Part shown: positions 53,799 through 61,193 of the stretch, piece by piece
Layout of the letters: every line of letters starts with the position of its first letter
How positions within the stretch are numbered: the stretch's first letter is position 1
Origin: Nocardia australiensis
GTDB lineage: Bacteria > Actinomycetota > Actinomycetes > Mycobacteriales > Mycobacteriaceae
Direction of reading: 5' to 3'
DNA: 64,000 bases
Assembly: GCF_020733705.1 (NCBI RefSeq)
Contig: NZ_JAJFZM010000006.1
Coordinates: 124,001 to 188,000 of the forward strand
Program-made: the position numbers and the translations under genes
The notes under the pieces: generated by a model
The model's database searches: none
What the model was told of the DNA's origin: nothing
What the model saw: only the letters and a program-made list of their open reading frames with translations

Positions 53799-54667
53799 CT
53801 TCGGTTGCGGCACAGAAGTCGCCATTCGATCTCGCCGATCCGTACCGGTCGCTGTCTTTGAATACGGCAACGACCAAAATGTGGACGCTCGCCGAGGCGG
53901 TAGATGGCGCTGCCCGCGCGGGGCTCGGTGCGGTGGGCCTGTGGCGCGATCGGGTCGACGAGGTCGGTGCCGCCACCGCGGCGAAGATCGTCGCCGATGC
54001 GGGGTTGCGCGTCTCCAGTCTGTGCCGCGGCGGATTCTTGACCGAGCCGGGCGACGGACAGGCGGCACTCGACGACAACCGCCGTGCCATCGACGACGCG
54101 GCGACGCTGGCCACACGGGAACTGGTGATGGTGGTGGGCGGTATGCCGGACAGAAACCTCGCCGCCACGCGGGCGCGGGTGGATGAGCGGCTCGCACTGC
54201 TGGTCCCGTATGCGGCCGAGCGTGGCATCCGCCTTGCTCTCGAGCCGCTGCACCCGATGTTCTGTGCCGACCGTGCGGTGATTTCCACACTGGCACAGGC
54301 ATTGTCGATGGCGCAGCCTTATCCGGCGGAGACCGTGGGTGTCGTAGTCGACACCTTCCATAGCTGGTGGGATCCGACCCTGGAAGAACGGATCGCGCAG
54401 GCCGGTGCGTCCGGGCGGATCAGCTCGTTTCAAGTGTGTGACTGGTTGAACCCGATGACCGCCGATCCACTGCTGTCCCGGGGCATGATGGGCGACGGCG
54501 TCATCGACTTCGCGACTATCAGCGAGTGGATTCGCAACGCCGGTTACCGCGGTGACGTCGAAGTCGAAATCTTCAATGCGGCAATATGGTCCAGCGACGG
54601 CAGTGACGTGATCGAGACGATGAAGCAACGCTACCGCGATCTGGTTCTCCCGTCCCTCGTGAACTGA
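53795..54667 (+). CDS. sugar phosphate isomerase/epimerase family protein
   Basis: The 290-residue TIM-barrel enzyme of the xylose-isomerase-like AP endonuclease superfamily has SLNTATTKMWTLAEAVDGAA, LCRGGFLTEPGDGQA, and metal-ligand Glu/His in LALEPLHPMFCADRA. VGVVVDTFHSWWDP and FQVCDWLNPM follow, and the final Glu in GDVEVEIFN. ATG 53795 overlaps the DUF993 stop by 4 nt. It closes the operon; a role in epimerising or isomerising a keto-sugar is likely. Confidence 0.92.
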   Translation: MTSVAAQKSPFDLADPYRSLSLNTATTKMWTLAEAVDGAARAGLGAVGLWRDRVDEVGAATAAKIVADAGLRVSSLCRGGFLTEPGDGQAALDDNRRAIDDAATLATRELVMVVGGMPDRNLAATRARVDERLALLVPYAAERGIRLALEPLHPMFCADRAVISTLAQALSMAQPYPAETVGVVVDTFHSWWDPTLEERIAQAGASGRISSFQVCDWLNPMTADPLLSRGMMGDGVIDFATISEWIRNAGYRGDVEVEIFNAAIWSSDGSDVIETMKQRYRDLVLPSLVN

Positions 54668-54844
54668 ACAGGACTCGTGCCTACCCACCCAGGATTGGTC
54701 CTTGGCCGGGATCGGCCGATCAGCTCGCCATGGCGGCGAACATGCCGGGGCTCGCGGGAACCCGACCACCGCAAGGAATAGCGCACCGCCCCGATCCAGT
54801 AGCCGTTAAGGTTTGGGATGGGCTGGCCCCAACGGGCCGTCCCC

Positions 54845-55258
54845 TCATCGATATCGGGTTGTGGCGGCTTCAGGGTGTGTCAGTCGGGCGATGTCGGCGT
54901 GGTTGCCGTCGGGGTCGAGCGCTAGCGCTGCTGCCCAAGCCTGGGCAGCAGCGCTGTTTTGGTCGAACAGTTCGATCCAGGCGTCCGTGGTGTCTGTGGT
55001 TTCCCGGGTGTTGGTGACCAAGGTGGGGAGTTCGTATTCGGGCAGGTGGGGGTGGGTGACCGCAGTGTAGGTGTGTGCGCGGGCATCGAAAATGGTTGCT
55101 GTGCATAGAGTTTCGGTGTCGAGACGTTCGTGGAGACGGGCGGTTTGCGCGGCGCGGACGACCTCGTGGGGGACGCCGCTGGTTGCGGCGTAGATGTCGC
55201 CGAGATATGCCAGCCCGTACCCCCAGAGGTGGTGGCGGGGAAATCTGTGCAGGAGCAC
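54845..55258 (-). CDS. hypothetical protein, possibly the 3' part of a broken gene
   Basis: The 137-residue frame begins MLLHRFPRHHLWGYGLAYLG and contains VPHEVVRAAQTARLHERLDT and LPTLVTNTRETTDTTDAWIE. I do not recognise a family. Codon use looks like real coding sequence. It begins immediately downstream of the truncated M20 gene, so it may be the tail of another gene joined there by the same deletion. It contains a striking 14-bp perfect inverted repeat. No good ribosome binding site is seen. Confidence 0.45.
   Translation of the reverse strand: MLLHRFPRHHLWGYGLAYLGDIYAATSGVPHEVVRAAQTARLHERLDTETLCTATIFDARAHTYTAVTHPHLPEYELPTLVTNTRETTDTTDAWIELFDQNSAAAQAWAAALALDPDGNHADIARLTHPEAATTRYR
54923..54954. 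terminator. 14-bp perfect inverted repeat, possible terminator
   Basis: AGCGCTGCTGCCCA at 54923-54936 and TGGGCAGCAGCGCT at 54941-54954 have a 4-nt loop and are followed on the plus strand by GTTTTG. It could end transcripts of the isomerase operon from the left. It lies inside a minus-strand open frame (AAAQAWAAAL), where the symmetry may be partly due to Ala-rich coding. Confidence 0.4.
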
Positions 55259-55264
55259 GTCCGA

Positions 55265-55990
55265 CTACCGTGTAGCAGACGATGCCTCGCTCAAAGGTGT
55301 TGTGGCGGTGAAGCTTCCACGCGTCGACCGCGCGATGAATACCCTCACACTGCGCCTCTGGTGTGCGAGCTCGACGGCTGCATTCACGCCGAGTTCCGGC
55401 TCGAGCCCGGCATGGGCCGCCTTGCCGGTGACCTCGACACGATAATTGGCGATCCCTTTCCGCCCGATCTTCACCGCGCCACCATCAGCGCTTGGTTCAC
55501 ACACGAGCACCGCGCCAGCCTTGCGTGCCTGATCTTCGATCAACTGCCGAGACGTTGTCGAACCGACTTCCTCGTCACTGGTCAGTAGAACGCTGACATG
55601 CGATGAGTCGGCGAGCAGTTCGATCGCGGTGATCGCCTGAACGATCCCAGCCTTCATATCGAACGTGCCAGGGCCAGAAGCAATACGGTCAGTGACCGAG
55701 AACGGCCATTCTTCAGTTGTTCCGACCGGCCAGACCGTGTCGAAATGGCCCAGCAACAGCACCTTCGGCTCCTCGGCCTCGGCCACGAGGTGCACGTTCT
55801 CGCCCGCACGCTTCAGCTGGACGGGCCGATCAAGCGCGGTCGACAGCCATGGGTGCAGCAGCGTGGCGCACGATTCCAGTTGGCTTGGAGCGTTGGACGG
55901 TGATTCGCAATTCACGAGCACCCGAAGCCGGTCAAGCATGGTCGCAAACTCGCCCCGGGCCGCTTCCAATAAGGCGCTGTCGATGCTCAC
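55265..55990 (-). pseudogene. truncated M20 family metallopeptidase (carboxypeptidase G2-like)
   Basis: From ATG 55990 the protein follows M20 peptidases: VLLLGHFDTVWPVGTT (metal His/Asp), GPGTFDMKAGIVQAITAIEL (bridging Asp), LLTSDEEVGSTTSRQLIEDQ (catalytic Glu pair) and VLVCEPSADGG. It then enters the dimerisation domain NYRVEVTGKAAHAGLEPELG. After VNAAVELAHQ the similarity ends abruptly and the frame finishes with 24 unrelated residues. The family has about 375 residues, so the last third, including the final metal-binding His, is missing. A deletion that fused it to the following sequence is the likely cause. Confidence 0.8.
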
Positions 55991-56072
55991 CTGCTGATCT
56001 TCCTACGTCGCGACATCGTCCCGACACCGGGTGTCAAAAGGGAACGCCGCACTCGGGCCGGACGGTGTGCGT

Positions 56073-56495
56073 TCAGCCCGCCCAGCTGTGCCAGACCGAT
56101 CGGGTTGTGGTGCTGATGAATTCCTTCAGCGCGCTCGGGCGCAGGTCGGCTGTCGGGAGCTGCGCCGTTGGCATCCACTCGAACTCGAGGTGCGCTTCTT
56201 GGCTGGAGGGTTCGTCCTGCAGTTCGGCGTCGAACACGAGATTGACTTCGTGATGAGTGGTCTCGTTGTCGTCGATGTAGCCGTGTTCGACGACAGCGAC
56301 AAGGCCGACGATTTTGGCTCGGGCGCCGAGTTCTTCGGCGATTTCACGGACGAGCGCGGCTTCAACCGGTTCGCCGGGTTCGACGTGCCCTCCTGGGAGA
56401 AAAGCCCATTGCTTTCCGCGTTCGCGTGCCACGAGTAGCCGGTCGCCGTCGCGGATGAGGGCTCGGGCGATGAGTTCGGTTGTGGCGGTGCTCAT
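56073..56495 (-). CDS. NUDIX hydrolase
   Basis: 140 residues from ATG 56495 behind AGAAAGG. The Nudix box is GHVEPGEPVEAALVREIAEE plus LGA (about residues 34-56), complete with the REIAEE metal-binding glutamates. Strands before and after (ALIRDGDRLLVARERGKQWA, VNLVFDAEL) fit the small single-domain form. It hydrolyses a nucleoside diphosphate linked to another moiety. It diverges from the APH-like gene with only 33 bp between starts, so both promoters must overlap. Confidence 0.92.
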   Translation of the reverse strand: MSTATTELIARALIRDGDRLLVARERGKQWAFLPGGHVEPGEPVEAALVREIAEELGARAKIVGLVAVVEHGYIDDNETTHHEVNLVFDAELQDEPSSQEAHLEFEWMPTAQLPTADLRPSALKEFISTTTRSVWHSWAG

Positions 56496-56528
56496 CTGGA
56501 CCTTTCTGTCGGATGGCTCTCGTACGGT

Positions 56529-57497
56529 GTGAGGGTGATTTCGGAGCTCACTGCTGATGATATGGCGCTTGGGGTCGGGCAGGTCGTGGCTGGGATCGGT
56601 CAGGTGTTTCCGGTCCGGCCGCTGCGGCGAGGACGCAATCATGTGTCGTGGGTGATGTCGTCATCGCGTGGTTTGCTGGTGTGCAAGGTACTTGTCGGGC
56701 TCGGTGGATCGCTGACGGCTCGACTGGCCGAGCACCGCCGCCTGTGTGAGTACGGCGTCGCGGTCGCACCGTTGCTGGCGTTCGCTGAGGCGTGCCCGGC
56801 TGTCGGTTACCGGCCACTGGTGGTCCTCGAGTACGTACCGGGGATCGACGCAGAGGAGGCCGCCCCATTGTTGTCTGCTCCTGTCATGGTGGAGGTGATG
56901 CGCGGTACCGGTGCCGCGGTTGGGCAGCTGCACCGTGTACCGGTGGCAGGGTTCGGCGATCCGGTCATGGGGCTCGGATCTGGGCCGCGGACGTGGCCGG
57001 AAGTGGTCGAGGTACGTACTCGACGGTTGTTGAAGACCACCACGGCGGACTCCTCGGCCGCTGCGCTGCTCGGCTCGGCCACTGATCTGGTGTGCGATCT
57101 GGCCGCAGCGCTGACCACAGTGCACCCAGCTGCGTCGCATCTGGACATATACCTGCCGAATATCCTGCTCGATCGTCGGGGCCGGTTTCTTCGACTACTG
57201 GACCTCGAGCATCTGCGGTGGGTCGACCCGGTGCTGGACTTCGTGAAGCCCGCGATGTGGATGTTCGGGGATCGGCCTGAATGGGCGGAAGCGTTCGCTA
57301 GTGGTTACACATCGGTGGTGGGGTGGCCGCAGCTGTGGGAACAGCGGATATCGGTGGCGACGGGGCTGGAGTTGATCAGCGGGGTCGATTATTGGGCGCA
57401 GGTCGGCGACTGGGACATGTTCGCGGACTACTCGCGTCAGTTGCGGGAGTGGCTGGATTCTGATGGAGCTGAGCATGTTTGGTCTGCTGTCAGGTAA
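56529..57497 (+). CDS. aminoglycoside phosphotransferase (APH) family kinase
   Basis: The 322 residues have a kinase-like fold. The N-lobe has VRPLRRGRNHVSWVMSSSRG and LLVCKVLVG with the ATP Lys; the hinge region has PLVVLEYVPGID. The catalytic loop is HLDIYLPNILLDRRGRFLRL (HxDxxxxN) with the following metal-binding Asp in LLDLEHL, and the end is W-rich. Real aminoglycoside kinases have HGD, so HLD suggests a different acceptor (sugar, amino alcohol or nucleoside). Its 3' end overlaps the convergent P-loop gene by 8 bp, linking it physically to the glycosyltransferase unit. Confidence 0.85.
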   Translation: MRVISELTADDMALGVGQVVAGIGQVFPVRPLRRGRNHVSWVMSSSRGLLVCKVLVGLGGSLTARLAEHRRLCEYGVAVAPLLAFAEACPAVGYRPLVVLEYVPGIDAEEAAPLLSAPVMVEVMRGTGAAVGQLHRVPVAGFGDPVMGLGSGPRTWPEVVEVRTRRLLKTTTADSSAAALLGSATDLVCDLAAALTTVHPAASHLDIYLPNILLDRRGRFLRLLDLEHLRWVDPVLDFVKPAMWMFGDRPEWAEAFASGYTSVVGWPQLWEQRISVATGLELISGVDYWAQVGDWDMFADYSRQLREWLDSDGAEHVWSAVR

Positions 57498-58137
57498 GAA
57501 TGATCTTCGCGGCTTGGGTGGCGTAGCCGTCCCAGCCGCGGTCGGTGGTGTCGATGACCGTGCACGGCAACGGTGAGGTGCTGACCCACGACATCAGGCG
57601 GCGCTGGGCGTGGCAGATGTATTCGGCCCGCAAAGGATCGGTGTCACCAAATCCCTCTAGGTAGCGGGCCCATTTAGGGCTTCGATGTTGTCGTGTCGAT
57701 TCAACGCACTGTTCCTGGATCCGGGTTTCGGGTACCTGCAGTGCTATCAGGTGCAGGCCCAGGTCGGCCAGACGCTGTTCGTGGTCGAGTAGTTCATCTC
57801 TATCTATCGGTAGGCGATAGACGGGCAGGTCGAAGGCCAGGCATTCCAGGACAGCGGTAGGTGCCCATTGGGGGGCGAACCGGTGATCGGGCAGGGTGCT
57901 CGCGTGGAATCGCCGGTCGACCTGCTCGAGGAATCCAGTTAGCTCGTGCAGCCAGGACAGAATTCTGGCGATGTGGCTGTCGTGGTCGCCGCTGGTATAG
58001 GTGTGGGTGGTGATGGTCGCTGCCTGCGGAACCGCGACCATCGACTGGCAGTCCGCGGAGAGCAGCCTCGCCAGGATTCGTTGGTACACGGTGGTTTTGC
58101 CCGCACCCCAGACGCCGGTCAGGACGCAGCCCCTCAT
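57490..58137 (-). CDS. P-loop kinase-like NTPase of the GT4/HPrK-like unit
   Basis: 215 residues from ATG 58137, which overlaps the stop of the HPrK-like gene by 4 nt. Walker A is LTGVWGAGKTTVYQRIL (about residues 6-22). Further on are LECLAFDLPVYRLPIDRDEL, LIALQVPETRIQEQCVESTR with Arg residues typical of a kinase lid, and a C-terminal CTVIDTTDRGWD. It looks like a small-molecule or nucleoside kinase. It is the last gene of a three-gene unit. Confidence 0.78.
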   Translation of the reverse strand: MRGCVLTGVWGAGKTTVYQRILARLLSADCQSMVAVPQAATITTHTYTSGDHDSHIARILSWLHELTGFLEQVDRRFHASTLPDHRFAPQWAPTAVLECLAFDLPVYRLPIDRDELLDHEQRLADLGLHLIALQVPETRIQEQCVESTRQHRSPKWARYLEGFGDTDPLRAEYICHAQRRLMSWVSTSPLPCTVIDTTDRGWDGYATQAAKIILT

Positions 58138-59168
58138 GAGTTGATCCACTTGTGGATCGAGAGGGCCAGGTGCGGCAGTTGCTGGGGATCGGTCCAGGTC
58201 AACGCCATTACTGGCACAGATGACCCGAGACGCGTCCACCACAGGTTCTCAGATGGGCGTGCGTGGTTGCCGTTGTGCGGGAACAGATTCAGCCAGTCCT
58301 CGCCGAGGGTGTCACCGCGACCGAAATCCATGTGTCGACGCAGATACCAGCCGTCGACAACATCGGGTGGAGGTTCCGGCGAGCGTTCCACCACCACGAT
58401 GCGATGCACTGGAGCATCCGAAACCGGTGCGCGCCCGAATACCTGGCCGACCTCGTCAGGAGTGAGTTCGGCCTTGCCTTCCACGAGGACACGGCCGCGA
58501 GCAGGGGTCATTCCGGGCCACGCCTGCCCGAGCAGTCGAGAGCCGGACAGACCCTCAGGGGTGAATCGCCACGCCAGCGGTACGGCGACTGCCCGCCAGC
58601 CCGAACTGTCGGCGATAACCATGGTCCGATCGCCGGATACAGGTGCCGCGTGCCGTTCGAGGAGTGCGGTGAGCATCGTTGTCTTCCCGGATCCGGCCTT
58701 CCCGCCGACAAGCACTCCGTCGGCGCCGACGACGACGCAGCCTGCGTGCAGGCTTGCGCCGCCGCGGTTCTCGATGCCGCGCATGACGAGCTGGCGAATA
58801 ACCCTGGTCCCGATCGTCGCTGCGACGTTGAAGTCAGCGCCAGTGATTGTGATAGTCCCCGGTGCGGTATCGACCACATGGTCATCGGTCCACTCGGGCA
58901 ATAGAACTTCGTGGTCGTCGACGATCCACACCAGGTAGCGGTTGCCCGGGTGAGCGGTACGGCAGGCGCTCGGAGGCCGTGTGTTCAACAGTTGGCGGCT
59001 GATATCCACAGCACGCGGATCACAGGAGATCGACACCGTCACATCCGGCCGCTGCCCCGTATCACTAGCGACAAAAGGATCGATGTAGGCACGCATCCGT
59101 TCGGTCACAGCGTTGCTCGCGATCACGGCGCAGCGGCAACTCGCAAGATCGAGTATTCGCCTGGTCAT
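58134..59168 (-). CDS. HPr kinase/phosphorylase-like ATP-binding protein
   Basis: In this 344-residue protein the first 130 residues form a strand-rich domain without known motif. Then comes the HPrK-type core GGASLHAGCVVVGADGVLVG and GGKAGSGKTTMLTALLE (Walker A about 155-163), followed by SGDRTMVIADSSGWRAVAVP, which holds the SGDR/D pair seen in HPrK-like kinases. PTS regulation is improbable here. Relatives in natural-product clusters phosphorylate peptides or work with glycosyltransferases. Both ends overlap neighbours by 4 nt, implying tight coexpression with GT4 and the P-loop protein. Confidence 0.82.
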   Translation of the reverse strand: MTRRILDLASCRCAVIASNAVTERMRAYIDPFVASDTGQRPDVTVSISCDPRAVDISRQLLNTRPPSACRTAHPGNRYLVWIVDDHEVLLPEWTDDHVVDTAPGTITITGADFNVAATIGTRVIRQLVMRGIENRGGASLHAGCVVVGADGVLVGGKAGSGKTTMLTALLERHAAPVSGDRTMVIADSSGWRAVAVPLAWRFTPEGLSGSRLLGQAWPGMTPARGRVLVEGKAELTPDEVGQVFGRAPVSDAPVHRIVVVERSPEPPPDVVDGWYLRRHMDFGRGDTLGEDWLNLFPHNGNHARPSENLWWTRLGSSVPVMALTWTDPQQLPHLALSIHKWINS

Positions 59169-60418
59169 CGCTGACCGCTCTGTACTCGTTGCCGGGTGAT
59201 GCGCACCCTATGTCCGGGCTTTGTGTGCTGGGGCGTACCGAGCGCGCCTTGGACCGCGTGCTCGGTTTTCCAGCGCGCCACGGCCATCGGGCCGAGGTCG
59301 GCCGGCGACAGGGGGCGCGTAGGAATTTCCATCCAGCTCTGACAGCAGCGCACCAGCTGCGTAGCGATGTGCTGCCAGGACAGTTCCTCATCCACGACAT
59401 CGCGCCCTGCCAAACCCAATTCGTGTAGCAAGATCGGGTCACCCAGTAGGGCACTTATCCGGACGGCCCACTGGTCGAGGTCGTCCTCGATCACCACGCC
59501 GCGGTGATCTGGCGGCAGACCGGACACAGCCTCGGAGGTCGCAAGGACGGGCAGTCCTGCGGCCATGTAGTTGACTACCTTCAACTTTGAGCCCGCACCC
59601 GCTGTGAGCGGTGCCAGACCCAACGTTGCGTCACGCAGCGCCATGCCGATCGATGCAGCAGGTCCGGAGAATTCGAGTCCGTCAGTCTCACGGGTGATCT
59701 CTGCAGGCCCGCGCCCAATCACTTGCACCCGAGCAAAAGGGCTCAGTTCACGGAGGTTCGGGACGATATGGTCCCGAAGGTGCTGCACGGCAATCTGATT
59801 CGGGCGGTAGAACAGATTCCCCACGAAAACTAGCCGCTGTGCGTTGCTTGCCGAGCCCCAGCAAAGCGAGTCGGAATCCGCGCCGTTGGGAATGAGCTCG
59901 ACACGTTCGCCAGGGACACCAGCACTCAATGCGAGCATGAGTTCGCGCTGTGCACAGGCAATTACCAGGTCGGCAAGGTCGAGGGCTCTTTGCTGCAATT
60001 GGGCTGCACGAGCTACGGCATCGGCCGGTTCGTTCAAGCTGCGGGCCAATGCGGCATCATCGTCGTGCACGTCGTAGAGCAGGTGAGCGTGCAGAAGATC
60101 GGCCAGCGGTCGGCCGACCGCTATCAGGGTTTGCGCCTCACACACGGCGACAATGTCGACCTTCGCATCGAGTACACCAGCCACTGCCGCAGGGTTGTAA
60201 TAGTCGTCCGGGTGCACCAACACGACCTCAACGGGCCAGTCTGCCGCAGTGCCGTAGTCGTTGCCGCGGTCGCACAGCAGCACTGTCACCTGGGCACCTA
60301 CTCGGCGGCTGTGCTCAGCCAACGAGAGCACCCGTGCTGGCGTGCCGGCCAGCGCGTATCCTCGCCCGACGTTCGGCGAATCGAGCATGAACAACAGGTT
60401 CGGAGTCAGCACACTCAT
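59165..60418 (-). CDS. glycosyltransferase family 4 protein
   Basis: 417 residues from ATG 60418 behind GAGGA. The N-terminal acceptor domain has LLFMLDSPNVGRGYALAGTP, DIVAVCEAQTLIAVG and HLLYDVHDDDAALARSLNEP. The nucleotide-sugar domain has LVFVGNLFYRPNQIAVQHLR, LGLAPLTAGAGSKLKVVNYM and AAGLPVLATSEAVSGLP, the GT4 E/G-x7-E region with Gly/Ala-rich variant. It transfers a sugar from an NDP donor with retention. It is the promoter-proximal gene of the unit. Confidence 0.9.
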   Translation of the reverse strand: MSVLTPNLLFMLDSPNVGRGYALAGTPARVLSLAEHSRRVGAQVTVLLCDRGNDYGTAADWPVEVVLVHPDDYYNPAAVAGVLDAKVDIVAVCEAQTLIAVGRPLADLLHAHLLYDVHDDDAALARSLNEPADAVARAAQLQQRALDLADLVIACAQRELMLALSAGVPGERVELIPNGADSDSLCWGSASNAQRLVFVGNLFYRPNQIAVQHLRDHIVPNLRELSPFARVQVIGRGPAEITRETDGLEFSGPAASIGMALRDATLGLAPLTAGAGSKLKVVNYMAAGLPVLATSEAVSGLPPDHRGVVIEDDLDQWAVRISALLGDPILLHELGLAGRDVVDEELSWQHIATQLVRCCQSWMEIPTRPLSPADLGPMAVARWKTEHAVQGALGTPQHTKPGHRVRITRQRVQSGQR

Positions 60419-60870
60419 CGCATTCCTCAGTTGGTTGAATTTCGATCGCCATTGCACGGCCAACTGCCTAGATGGCTTTTGGCCACGTATCGGTCGATTC
60501 GGTGGCCAAATCGCCTGAGCTGCACCAGCCGCGCGGTACCGACCAGCCGTATCACGCCGAAACGGGTAATTGCGGTTAGGTCGGCCGGATTACGTCATCC
60601 GAGACGACGGGAAGTCGTTTCGTACTCCGGCACCGGGTGCTGTTTCACCTTCGCGCGGGCACGTGGTTCATGAACGGTCCACAACCGGTTCATTCCGGTC
60701 CACTTGTAGCCCATTTCGCACCGGGCTCTCACCGAAAATTGCAAGATCGCTCGCCGTGATGTTGCTTCGGGCAGCCCGCGCGGTTTCGGTGAGCTGGTCC
60801 ACTCCTCCTGCTGCGCCTCCTGCTGTCCATGTCCGTAGTCGGCTGCACGGATGTCCGAACTCGTGTGCAC
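60419..60870. other. region upstream of the glycosyltransferase unit
   Basis: 452 bp with no gene I can support. A minus-strand stretch around 60690-60790 (LTETARAARSNITASDLAIF) has coding-like composition but no family or start. I looked for a short Ser/Thr/Cys-rich precursor peptide that the kinase and glycosyltransferase might modify and did not find a convincing one. Confidence 0.4.
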
Positions 60871-61133
60871 TCATGTCGGTCGGCTGGCCGGGGGCTCGTG
60901 CAGTCCCAGTCGGTTCCGCGCGTAGGCAGGGATGGCGGCAGCCAGCCAGGCGGATAGGTCTGGTTCCACCTGGTCGACCATCCACCGCTGCTGAGGGTCG
61001 GTCAGATACATCCGTCCCAGGGCCGCATATGCCTCGGGTGTGGGCTGCCAGTACCTGCGGACGGACTCGTAGTGTTCGGCGACTTCGTCGCGTAGGCCCC
61101 GGGCGGCGGTCCAGTTGTTGGTGAGTGGACGCG
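60871..61133 (-). pseudogene. TipAS-domain remnant of a MerR/TipA-type regulator
   Basis: A minus-strand frame ending at TGA 60873-60871 reads RDEVAEHYESVRRYWQPTPE, AYAALGRMYLTDPQQRWMVD, then EPDLSAWLAAAIPAYARNRL. This is the second half of the TipAS antibiotic-recognition domain. The MerR DNA-binding part and the first TipAS helices are missing and no start codon with a ribosome binding site is visible. It diverges from the PLP decarboxylase gene by about 60 bp. Confidence 0.6.
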
Positions 61134-61193
61134 GACAAGGCGGGTGTGTGACTCGTAGTCTCGCAGCCAGGAACGTGTGATCGTGGAGGACTA

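Noticed and set aside
60419-61193. Search for a RiPP precursor peptide near the HPrK-like/GT4 unit
   Set aside because: No short ORF with leader-core character and ribosome binding site was found on either strand.
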